Source: an uncultured Lachnospiraceae bacterium (GTDB lineage Bacteria; Bacillota; Clostridia; Lachnospirales; Lachnospiraceae). Taken from it: a stretch of DNA of 36,491 nucleotides. Where the stretch lies: the NCBI GenBank assembly GCA_910585635.1, contig CAJUFE010000047.1:1-36491 (forward strand). Reading direction: 5' to 3'. Below the pieces are notes generated by a model. That model had not been told where the DNA came from and made no database searches. It worked only from the letters and a program-made list of their open reading frames with translations. Both the position numbers and the translations under genes were made by a program. Below, piece after piece: positions 24,292 to 30,982 of the stretch; position 1 is the first letter of the stretch; each line of letters starts with the position of its first letter.

Positions 24292-25053
24292 CTAAATTGA
24301 AAGATCTGTGTTATCTGAGATCACGGTCCGCAGATCTAAAAACTCCTTGCTGACCATATCCCGTGGTCTGGGCATCTCGATGGGATAGACGGCCTTCACC
24401 TTGGCGGGGCAGTCGCTGAGCAGGATGATCCTGTCTCCCAGATAGCAGGCTTCTTCTATATTATTGGTGACAAAGATGATCGTCCGCTTCTCCTTCTCCC
24501 AGATCTTCAAAAGGTCCTCCTGCATCTGGTACCGGGTCTGGGCGTCCAGCTTCCCGAAGGGCTCGTCCATGATCAAAAGCTTAGGGTCTGCCGCATAGGC
24601 TCTGGCGATCCCCACCCGCTGCTGCATCCCGCCGGAGAGCTGCTTCGGGTAATAGTCCTCGAACCCTTTAAGGCCCACCAGGTCGATGTAGTACCGGGAG
24701 ATCTCCCGCCTTTTCTGCTTCTCCATGCTCCTAAATTTAAGGGCCAGCTCCACGTTCTCGATGACCGTCTTAAAGGGCATCAGCGCCAGCTTCTGGAACA
24801 CCATCCCGATCTCCGGGTTGATCCCCTTCCATTCCTTCCCATTATAGATCACCGTGCCGCCGGTCTGTTCGTCCAGTCCGGACAGGATATTTAAGAGGAC
24901 CGTCTTCCCGCAGCGGCCAGGTCCTAAGATCACCAGGAATTCTCCGTCGTACACATCCAAGCTCACATCTTCGATCGCGGTGAAATAGCCCTTTTTATTA
25001 AAAAATGTCTTGGTAAGGTCTTTTACCTCCATCCTTTTCTCTAGTCGTTCCAT
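24292..25053 (-). CDS. ABC transporter ATPase, SsuB/TauB-like (unit 2)
   Basis: This ATPase of about 253 residues has Walker A GPGRCGKTVL, an intact signature LSGGMQQR, Walker B LLIMDEPFGKLD, and FVTNNIEEA, where the usual switch His is Asn. So each of the two adjacent ATPases departs from consensus at a different conserved position. This fits a heterodimeric arrangement with one degenerate ATP site. PRPRDMVSKEFL at the C terminus matches the nitrate/sulfonate importer family. The gene overlaps the preceding permease stop by 13 bases. A GTG at 25059 is an alternative start. Confidence 0.9.
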   Translation of the reverse strand: MERLEKRMEVKDLTKTFFNKKGYFTAIEDVSLDVYDGEFLVILGPGRCGKTVLLNILSGLDEQTGGTVIYNGKEWKGINPEIGMVFQKLALMPFKTVIENVELALKFRSMEKQKRREISRYYIDLVGLKGFEDYYPKQLSGGMQQRVGIARAYAADPKLLIMDEPFGKLDAQTRYQMQEDLLKIWEKEKRTIIFVTNNIEEACYLGDRIILLSDCPAKVKAVYPIEMPRPRDMVSKEFLDLRTVISDNTDLSI

Positions 25054-25826
25054 GGACACACCACCTTCTCAAGTTTTTGCAGGATCGTAGACAGCAGCGC
25101 TCCGATGATCGCGATGGTGATCACCGCCACCATGACCAGAGATAAGTCGCTGCCCTGCCACCCTCTCGTCACCAGGGAGCCTAATCCGGCGTTGGCGCCC
25201 AGCATCTCGGCCGCCAGCACCGTGGTCCAGCCGGAGCTGACCGAAGTCCGGATCCCCGCAAAGATGGACGGCAGCGCGGTGGGGATGACGATATCCTTTA
25301 GGATCTGCCCGTCATTGCCCCCGAAGATCCGCCCCACATGGATGTTGATCCTGTCCACCATCTCGATCCCGGTGGAGGTATTGATCACCAGGGGGACAAA
25401 GGTGCCGATGAAGACCAGTAAGATCTTAGGGAATTCCCCGATCCCGAACCACATGATGATGATGGGGATCCAGGCGATAGGCGGGATCGGGCGGATGACT
25501 TCGAAGATGCTCCCGAAGAAGGCCCTGGCTTTTTTGTTCCAGCCGATCAGGATGCCGAAGGAGATCCCGAAGGCCCAGGAGACCAAGAGCGCCAGCAGCA
25601 CACGGCGGAGGCTGGCCCAGGCATGGCCCAGCAGCGTGGTCTTAGCGATCGGCTTGGTGAAGGTCTTTAAGAACCTCTGCCAGACCTGGAGGGGGGAGGG
25701 CATCAGCTCCGGATGGGCCCCGGAAAATGCGATCCAGCCCACCACGATCAGGGCTACTGCCAGTACGGGAAGGCCCCAGTACAGGACATTATGGATATTT
25801 TTCTGTTTGGTTGTTTTCTGATCCAT
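25041..25826 (-). CDS. ABC transporter permease, SsuC/TauC-like (A)
   Basis: This 261-residue inner-membrane permease of the BPD_transp_1 family has about six transmembrane helices. The EAA-like cytoplasmic loop is visible as EMVDRINIHVGRIFGGNDGQILKDIVIPTALPSIFAGIR, the contact point for the ATPase. RPIPPIAWIPIIIMWFG is characteristic of sulfonate/nitrate/taurine permeases. It starts 11 bases after the other permease gene and overlaps the downstream ATPase gene. The two permeases are paralogous but clearly diverged, so a heterodimeric channel is more likely than a recent duplication. Confidence 0.92.
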   Translation of the reverse strand: MDQKTTKQKNIHNVLYWGLPVLAVALIVVGWIAFSGAHPELMPSPLQVWQRFLKTFTKPIAKTTLLGHAWASLRRVLLALLVSWAFGISFGILIGWNKKARAFFGSIFEVIRPIPPIAWIPIIIMWFGIGEFPKILLVFIGTFVPLVINTSTGIEMVDRINIHVGRIFGGNDGQILKDIVIPTALPSIFAGIRTSVSSGWTTVLAAEMLGANAGLGSLVTRGWQGSDLSLVMVAVITIAIIGALLSTILQKLEKVVCPWND

Positions 25827-25837
25827 CCCTTTCCCTC

Positions 25838-26665
25838 CTAACGGTCTACCTTCCAGCGAAGGAAGTATCTTTCAGCTCTGGACAAGATCAGCGACAGGAC
25901 CGCGCCGATCCCTCCGATCACTACCATACCCACGATCACGATATCCGGTCTGGCCACGGTACGGCCGATCTGGATCATATAGCCCAGTCCGGCGCTGGCC
26001 GCCAGCATCTCCGCCGCAACCAGCGTGGACCAGGAATTCCCCAGAGCCACACGGATCCCGGCGAACACCATGGGAAGTGAGGAGGGGACCCCTACCTTCC
26101 AGAAGATCTCATGGTTTGGCGCGCCGAAGGTCCTGGACACATCGATCAGGGTCCGGCTGGTCAGCTTGATCCCTGTGTAGGAATTGATCACACAGGGCAC
26201 AAAGGCGGTGAAGAAGATGATCAGCGCCTTCGCCTTTAGACCTACGCCCATCCACACCACCACCAGGGGGATCCAGGCGATGGGCGGGACCGGGCGGACC
26301 AGCTCGAAGATCGGCCGGATAAAACGGTCCGCATAGGTCCACCACCCCATCAAGAGCCCCAGCGGGACCCCGATCACGATCGCGGTGAGGAAACCGGATA
26401 GGGCCACCCGCAGGGACGCCATGATGTTCATCCCCAGGACATTGCCGTCCGGAGCCTTATTCCCCAGCTTAAAGATCAAGGTCTCCAAGATCTTCGTGGG
26501 CGCCGGGAGCAGCTTTGCATCTACCAACCCCAGCATGGCCGCCGCCTGCCAGATCGCCAGGACCGAACAGATGCCGGCGATGCTCAGCAGGACATATCGG
26601 ATACTTTCTTTTTTCTGCTCTTGACGCCAGGCGATAAGCTGTGCTCCAAGATCTTGTTTCTCCAT
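25838..26665 (-). CDS. ABC transporter permease, SsuC/TauC-like (B)
   Basis: This 275-residue permease is paralogous to the next one. An N-terminal cytoplasmic segment precedes about six membrane helices. RPVPPIAWIPLVVVWMG and the ATPase-contact loop SRTLIDVSRTFGAPNHEIFWKVGVPSSLPMVFAGIR identify the SsuC/TauC-like family. GGAGGAGCAGAT precedes ATG. It is separated from the lipoprotein gene by 144 bp containing a strong hairpin (26689-26754), which could lower its expression relative to the binding protein. Confidence 0.92.
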   Translation of the reverse strand: MEKQDLGAQLIAWRQEQKKESIRYVLLSIAGICSVLAIWQAAAMLGLVDAKLLPAPTKILETLIFKLGNKAPDGNVLGMNIMASLRVALSGFLTAIVIGVPLGLLMGWWTYADRFIRPIFELVRPVPPIAWIPLVVVWMGVGLKAKALIIFFTAFVPCVINSYTGIKLTSRTLIDVSRTFGAPNHEIFWKVGVPSSLPMVFAGIRVALGNSWSTLVAAEMLAASAGLGYMIQIGRTVARPDIVIVGMVVIGGIGAVLSLILSRAERYFLRWKVDR

Positions 26666-26688
26666 ATCTGCTCCTCCTTTATCGGTCG

Positions 26689-26754
26689 CAGGGGCTGCCC
26701 TGTCACCGTACCCTCCTGTGGCAGGGCAGGTACGCCTCCAGGACAGCCCCTGCA
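26689..26754 (-). other. Strong intercistronic hairpin between the binding-protein and permease genes
   Basis: An outer stem pairs GCAGGGGCTG with CAGCCCCTGC and is extended by TCCTG/CAGGG. An inner stem pairs CGTACC with GGTACG. There is no T-run. Position and form are those of elements that protect the binding-protein mRNA and attenuate downstream transport genes. Confidence 0.7.
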
Positions 26755-26809
26755 GATGCCCCCGGCCAGATCAGACCGTCGGGCTCCTCATAACGGACAG
26801 TGGACGCCT

Positions 26810-27970
26810 CTATCTTGTCTCTTCTAAGACTTCCTTTAAGAGCTTGCTGTCCACATGGCCATCGAACCTCTCGTCGTCACCCTCGGAATAGTTGCCCACG
26901 GAGATGAAGAAGTTCAGGACGCCTAAGAGCTTCTCTTCCATCTCGGTATGGTCAGAGCCTTCCGCCTTGTTCTCCATCATGTCCACTGCTTCCTGGAGGG
27001 TGAAATAGGTGTCGGCTTTGACATATTTCCTCGCCACCTCGGGCTCCATGGAACTCCCGTTCTCATCGTTCATGTCCACACAGTACTGGACCGTCTCCTC
27101 CTCATGCTCCTTCATCCAATCCAGGGACTTAAAGTAGACCTTCATGAACACCTTCATGGCCTCATAGGTCTCCGGATCCGCGTAGCTGTCCTTGTTAGCC
27201 ACAAAGCTGCACATCAGACCGGAATCCACCAGGGGACCGCTGGCCACCGGTGTATAGTTCTCTGCATCCTCCAGCATCTTAAAGGTGCCGCCGCTGCCGG
27301 TCAGCACGCACGCATCGCCTTCTCCTGCAAGGAACGCGCTGTATGCCGTCGCCGGGTCCATGGCGATGAACTGCACATCCTCCTGGGTGAGGCCGAAGCC
27401 TTCCAGCATCTTGATCAGCACATACTGGGTAACGCTGCCGGTATTGCAGAGGATGGACTTGTCCTTCCAGGTATCCGCGGTACCGTAGATATCCCCGTTC
27501 AGGCTATTGTTCCCCTTTCCGGCTCCCACGATATCCGAATCGACCCTGGAAAATACATACTGGGTGCCGTCATCGGTGTTGCTGGATCCTAAGACCATGG
27601 CGTCATATCCCAGAACGCCCGCGAACACGCCGCCCACGCCGGTACAGCCGATATCCCATCCGTTAGAGGAGAGAGATTCCATCTGTACAGGACCGTTGGT
27701 GAACAGGACCTCTTCGATCTCCAGGTTCTCTTCGTCGAACCACCCCTCCTGCTGAGCGATGTACACCGGCAGCCAGTTAAGGCTCCCTCCGATACCGGAG
27801 ACTGTCAAGGAGTAGGACTTTGCCTCAGCTTTCTTATCCTCGCCCGCAGCTGCCTCCGTCTTTGCACTCGTCCCTGCGTCTGTGTTCCCGCCTGTGCCAG
27901 GACCCGCGCCTGCACATCCTGTACATAAGGCTGCCGCCAATGCCAACGCCATCCACTTCTTTGCTTTCAT
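26810..27970 (-). CDS. SsuA/TauA-like substrate-binding lipoprotein
   Basis: This solute-binding protein of about 386 residues is of the NMT1/SsuA type. The signal peptide MKAKKWMALALAAALCTGC ends in a lipobox with the lipidated Cys at about residue 19. A Thr/Ala/Gly/Lys linker follows, then a two-lobed binding domain with SGIGGSLNWLPVYIAQQEGWF, typical of sulfonate/nitrate/taurine binding proteins. GGAGGG sits 8 bases before the ATG at 27970. The in-frame GTG five codons upstream is part of that SD. This is the only binding protein for two permeases and two ATPases. It is the first gene of the operon, so it is expected to be the most highly expressed. The ligand cannot be read from the sequence. 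Confidence 0.92.
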   Translation of the reverse strand: MKAKKWMALALAAALCTGCAGAGPGTGGNTDAGTSAKTEAAAGEDKKAEAKSYSLTVSGIGGSLNWLPVYIAQQEGWFDEENLEIEEVLFTNGPVQMESLSSNGWDIGCTGVGGVFAGVLGYDAMVLGSSNTDDGTQYVFSRVDSDIVGAGKGNNSLNGDIYGTADTWKDKSILCNTGSVTQYVLIKMLEGFGLTQEDVQFIAMDPATAYSAFLAGEGDACVLTGSGGTFKMLEDAENYTPVASGPLVDSGLMCSFVANKDSYADPETYEAMKVFMKVYFKSLDWMKEHEEETVQYCVDMNDENGSSMEPEVARKYVKADTYFTLQEAVDMMENKAEGSDHTEMEEKLLGVLNFFISVGNYSEGDDERFDGHVDSKLLKEVLEETR

Positions 27971-28057
27971 CTTGTTTCCCTCCACTTTTCTTTTTCTTAG
28001 ACGCCTACTTGTTACTTTCCATGCTTTTGTCTATTTTTCTTTCTTTTCTGTAGTTTT

Positions 28058-28086
28058 ATACTAGCATTTTTTATAGCAAAAAACAA
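28058..28086 (-). promoter_or_regulatory. Promoter of the 13-gene catabolic operon
   Basis: On the minus strand, a -35 TTGTTT (28081-28086) and a -10 TAGTAT (28058-28063) are separated by 17 bases, with TG one base ahead of the -10 (extended -10). It faces the binding-protein gene, about 90 bases upstream of its start. Confidence 0.55.
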
Positions 28087-28098
28087 GAATATTTTACC

Positions 28099-28108
28099 CA
28101 AACGTTTG
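28099..28108. promoter_or_regulatory. Candidate LacI-family operator
   Basis: CAAACGTTTG is a perfect 10-bp palindrome with the central CG typical of LacI-family operators. It overlaps the -35 box of the regulator promoter and lies 12 bases upstream of the -35 of the operon promoter, so one site could control both directions. A related half-site-like GAACGGTTT occurs at 28181-28189. Confidence 0.65.
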
Positions 28109-28134
28109 CTTTACGCTGTATTCTATGCTATAAT
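28106..28134 (+). promoter_or_regulatory. Promoter of the LacI-type regulator gene
   Basis: A -35 TTGCTT (28106-28111) and a perfect -10 TATAAT (28129-28134) are separated by 17 bases. The -35 overlaps the palindromic operator, suggesting autoregulation. Confidence 0.65.
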
Positions 28135-28251
28135 GGAGAAAATCGAAAATTATTATCTATTTTATATAGTTGTCTGCGTCGAACGGTTTATTTTTAGGTG
28201 TTTTTATACGGATACAAAGTCCACTGTGATCAACTGAATGGAGGGATATCT

Positions 28252-29271
28252 ATGACGTTAAAAGAGATCGCCCGCGAAGCTGGTGTTTCCATCTCTACCG
28301 TATCACGGGTCATCAACAACACGGATTCCAAGGTGGCGAGCCCGGAAGTCAAGGAAAGGATCTGGGAGGTGGTGCGCCGCACAGGCTATGTGCCGAACCC
28401 GGCCGCCAAGGGCCTAAAGCTGGGGCAGACCGGCTCTAAGACAAGATCCCACTCTCTTTTTTGTCTTTTTGCACGCACCCCTAACGCGCCGGACGACCCC
28501 TTTTTCTCCTCCCTGGCCAGGAGCGTGGAGATCGAGGCTTTTAAGCAGGACTACATCTTGAAATCCTCCTTTACCTCTTTTGACATCACAAAAGCGGAGA
28601 CCTGCCGGATGATCCTGGATACAGATGTCAGCGGAGGTGTGATCTTAGGGCGCTGCGATAAACCCACGCTGAAGTTTCTGAAGCAGCATTTTCACTATGT
28701 GGTCTATACAGGCCTAAACGGCATCGATGCCAATTTCGACCAGATCCTCTGTGACGGCTATGGCGCCAGCACCTGCGCTATGGAATACCTGATCGGCCTT
28801 GGTCACAGGCATATCGGCTATCTGGGAGAGACCTCTATAGAGAACCGCTATCAGGGATACTTAGACTGCCTGGAAAAGCATCAGCTCCCCTTTGACAGCT
28901 CCTATGTTGCCCCTGTCCCCTTTTCCTCAAACGGCGGCTATCAGGGCGCGCGGAAGCTCCTGGAGCAGCAGCCGGGCCTGACCGCCATCTTCTGTGGGAA
29001 TGACATCACCGCCATCGGGGCCATGCGGGGCATCAAAGATCATGGACTAAAGATCCCCAGGGATATCTCTGTGATCAGCATCGACGATATCGATACGGCC
29101 CAATACCTCTCCCCCATGCTCACCACAGTCCACATCCCTGTGGATGCTATGGGGAGCACCGCTGCCAAGACCCTGATCGACCGGATCGATGGCGGGCATA
29201 CCCTTCCTATGAAGATCTATCTCCCCTTTCATATCGCCAAGAGGGAGAGCTGTGGTGCGCCCAGGTCATAG
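28252..29271 (+). CDS. LacI family transcriptional regulator
   Basis: This regulator of about 339 residues has the LacI/GalR N-terminal HTH (MTLKEIAREAGVSISTVSRVINN) and hinge helix (about residues 45-60), then a periplasmic-binding-protein-like effector domain. GHRHIGYLGE and the C-terminal GSTAAKTLIDRI are typical elements. The start at 28252 has GGAGGGATATCT in front; an upstream in-frame reading to 28198 lacks an SD and adds no conserved residues. It is divergent from the 13-gene operon with an operator-like palindrome between, so it is the likely local repressor, with a sugar or sugar-phosphate-like effector. Confidence 0.93.
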   Translation: MTLKEIAREAGVSISTVSRVINNTDSKVASPEVKERIWEVVRRTGYVPNPAAKGLKLGQTGSKTRSHSLFCLFARTPNAPDDPFFSSLARSVEIEAFKQDYILKSSFTSFDITKAETCRMILDTDVSGGVILGRCDKPTLKFLKQHFHYVVYTGLNGIDANFDQILCDGYGASTCAMEYLIGLGHRHIGYLGETSIENRYQGYLDCLEKHQLPFDSSYVAPVPFSSNGGYQGARKLLEQQPGLTAIFCGNDITAIGAMRGIKDHGLKIPRDISVISIDDIDTAQYLSPMLTTVHIPVDAMGSTAAKTLIDRIDGGHTLPMKIYLPFHIAKRESCGAPRS

Positions 29272-29316
29272 GACGAAAAAAAGCCCAAAAAAGTACCCTT
29301 TTTTTTCATTTTCTGC

Positions 29317-29345
29317 TTGCATTTTTGTGATCGACCTTGTATAAT
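29317..29345 (+). promoter_or_regulatory. Promoter of tRNA-Val
   Basis: A -35 TTGCAT (29317-29322) and a perfect -10 TATAAT (29340-29345) are separated by 17 bases, and the tRNA begins 12 bases later. Confidence 0.85.
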
Positions 29346-29357
29346 GGTAAAAGTGTT

Positions 29358-29430
29358 GGAGATGTAGCTCAGCTGGGAGAGCATCTGCTTGACGTGTAGG
29401 GGGTCGCAGGTTCGAGTCCTGTCGTCTCCA
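29358..29430 (+). tRNA. tRNA-Val(GAC)
   Basis: The acceptor stem GGAGATG pairs with CGTCTCC (one G-U). The D-arm is GCTC/GAGC with a CAGCTGGGA loop, the anticodon loop is TTGACGT with anticodon GAC at 29391-29393, and the T-arm is CAGG-TTCGAGT-CCTG. The discriminator base is A and CCA is not encoded. GAC reads GUC and GUU valine codons. It is a single-gene unit with its own promoter and terminator. Confidence 0.96.
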
Positions 29431-29434
29431 CTCT

Positions 29435-29462
29435 AAAAAAGCTGCCTTATGGCAGCTTTTTT
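29435..29462 (+). terminator. Intrinsic terminator of tRNA-Val
   Basis: AAAAAAGCTGCC and GGCAGCTTTTTT form a perfect 12-bp stem with a TTAT loop, five bases after the tRNA. It is symmetric, so it may also act for minus-strand transcription arriving from the small unknown gene. Confidence 0.93.
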
Positions 29463-29518
29463 CTTATCCTGACAGGTCTTGTTGTCTGCAGGTCGTCTTT
29501 GTCGGAGCCCCTCCTCCA

Positions 29519-29866
29519 TCAGCTCCTGCCGTCCCCTGCCTCTTTGGTCTTTCCCGTGGTCACAAACATATCTAAAAATCCCAGCTCCCGCAGAGCCGCC
29601 ACCCCGTCCAGGAGTCCAGCCACATAGGTGAGGGTCAGCTCATATTCCCCGGCTTCCTCCCGCCCCTCCAGCAAGCGGTCGATCTGCTCCCGCTGCTCCT
29701 TTGTCAGCCCCATGTCATAGTAGCCCTTTTCCGCCTCGCAGGCAGCCTGCAAAAGCTCCTGATAGGCCGGCCGGTCCATCACATAGCGGTAGAACGCTTT
29801 CTCCCGCAGTTTGGTCGCCAATTGCAGCAGCGTCTCTTCCATCATCCTTTTTTCCGTTCCTTCCAT
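29519..29866 (-). CDS. Small helical protein of unknown function
   Basis: I do not recognise this protein of about 115 residues. It is predicted mostly helical and charged, with MEETLLQLATKLREKAFYR at the start, LTKEQREQIDRLLEGREE in the middle and YVAGLLDGVAALRELGF near the end. This layout (short helices, then a Y-x-x-G-x-x-D-G segment) is loosely like small clostridial DUF proteins found next to HTH regulators. The start at 29866 has AGAAGGGAT in front of ATG. A longer in-frame reading to 30271 only shadows the HTH gene. It lies 83 bases downstream of the HTH gene and is probably cotranscribed. Confidence 0.6.
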   Translation of the reverse strand: MEGTEKRMMEETLLQLATKLREKAFYRYVMDRPAYQELLQAACEAEKGYYDMGLTKEQREQIDRLLEGREEAGEYELTLTYVAGLLDGVAALRELGFLDMFVTTGKTKEAGDGRS

Positions 29867-29949
29867 ATCCCTTCTATAGCCGATCCTTTCTATGCCACAT
29901 GTGTCCGTGCCATCTTCTTTAACGCCGATCCCTTCTGCACTGGCCCTTT

Positions 29950-30507
29950 TTACGCTGAACGTTCCTGCATCCGCTCTTTCAGGGCATACATCCGGCCTGG
30001 GGTCAAGCCACCCTGGGGAGCGTGCGCCCTGCGGCCGGCTCTCCTCCCCGGATACAGGAGGATCTGCCGCGCACCTCCCACCAGCTGAGCCCGCAGCCCC
30101 CACCGCACCACCGTCTGCAGTTTTGTAAAATGGGATAGACCGGTCAGCCTCCCCTGCCTCCTGCTCACTTTCACCGGTCCCTCCCATTTGGTCCTGCATC
30201 CCTCCCACGCCTCTGGCGCCTCTAAAGCGTCCCCCTTTATCCATAGCGGATATCTGCATGTTTCCGTACACACCAGGATATCCTCCATCCGGACCCCCAA
30301 TAAGCGGCTTAGGGCCAGCAGGTTATCCAGCGCGGGGAGCGAGGTCCCATGCAGCCATTTATACACGGCCTGCGGGCTTTCCAAACCCAAGCTCTCCTGC
30401 ACCTCCCGAACGGATATCCCGTTTTCTTTCATCAATCTCTTGATCTGCATCCCTGTCTCTTGACTTAAGATCACGTTACGCTCACATCCCTTCCATCTCT
30501 CTATCAA
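29950..30507 (-). CDS. XRE-type helix-turn-helix protein
   Basis: This protein of up to 185 residues has an N-terminal Cro/C1-type HTH: IKRLMKENGISVREVQESLGLESPQAVYKWLHGTSLPALDNLLALSRLLGVRMEDIL is the whole domain. A C-terminal region of about 95 residues is basic and Trp/Gly/Arg-rich with no recognised domain. The first codon at 30507 is TTG. A GTG at 30474 fits related proteins (NVILSQETG) and is an alternative start. The C-terminal part is compositionally odd and may be a divergent tail. Targets are unknown. Confidence 0.7.
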   Translation of the reverse strand: MIERWKGCERNVILSQETGMQIKRLMKENGISVREVQESLGLESPQAVYKWLHGTSLPALDNLLALSRLLGVRMEDILVCTETCRYPLWIKGDALEAPEAWEGCRTKWEGPVKVSRRQGRLTGLSHFTKLQTVVRWGLRAQLVGGARQILLYPGRRAGRRAHAPQGGLTPGRMYALKERMQERSA

Positions 30508-30688
30508 AAATGTCGCTCCCCTGCTTATCAGCCATCTCTGGATATCATTTTACTACAAGGCGCGAGAAAAGTCATTGAACCATCAGTTAAATATGCAAAA
30601 ACGCCGCCCCCATGACCAAGGTCATGCCATCCGCCATACCCATCTCCGAAAGTGGAAACTTCTATCCCTCACACGATGATGTGATAAT

Positions 30689-30717
30689 AAAAAAATGGAA
30701 CGCTCCGAAGGGAGCGT
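30689..30717 (-). terminator. Candidate intrinsic terminator on the minus strand
   Basis: ACGCTCC and GGAGCGT pair around a CTTC loop (minus strand) and are followed, after a short TCCA, by seven T. It could end transcription coming from the lipoprotein gene at 30979-32265. The rest of the 253-bp gap at 30508-30760 shows nothing I can name. Confidence 0.55.
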
Positions 30718-30760
30718 ACCTGATCTTCTAATGGGTATTTTGATAAAGGTGTGGTTACAT

Positions 30761-30982
30761 ATGATCATCTACGATAAACTATGGGATGTGATGAAAGAAA
30801 AAGGGATCTCACAAAACTACCTGTATAAACATTATGGTGTGAGCCGGGCTCAGATCTACCGCTTGAAGCATAACCAGGTGGTCTATACCAGTACGCTGGA
30901 CATGCTATGCAAGATCTTACAATGCGAGGATCTATCCGATATCGCCACTTATCTCCCTGATCCTCCGCCAGACCACCGTTAA
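30761..30982 (+). CDS. Small Cro/C1-type HTH protein
   Basis: This stand-alone HTH protein of about 73 residues belongs to the short XRE group. MIIYDKLWDVMKEKGISQNYLYKHYGVSRAQIYRLKHNQVVYTSTLDMLCKILQCEDLSDIATYLPD covers the full helix-turn-helix with the expected YGVSRAQIYRLK recognition helix. AAGGTG precedes the ATG at 30761. A 22-residue upstream extension to 30695 lacks an SD and is not conserved-looking. It converges on the lipoprotein gene and the two reading frames overlap by four bases at their stops. Confidence 0.82.
   Translation: MIIYDKLWDVMKEKGISQNYLYKHYGVSRAQIYRLKHNQVVYTSTLDMLCKILQCEDLSDIATYLPDPPPDHR

Noticed and set aside
15057..28108. Horizontally acquired island
   Set aside because: No integrase, insertion sequence or direct repeats were seen at the operon ends, and base composition looks like that of the neighbours, so transfer is not claimed.
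29272..29316. Terminator after the LacI-type gene
   Set aside because: There are A- and T-runs but no GC-rich stem I can pair convincingly, so no feature is called.
29867..30271. N-terminal extension of the small unknown protein
   Set aside because: It overlaps the HTH gene in another frame, is Gly/Arg-rich, and a good SD exists for the shorter start at 29866.
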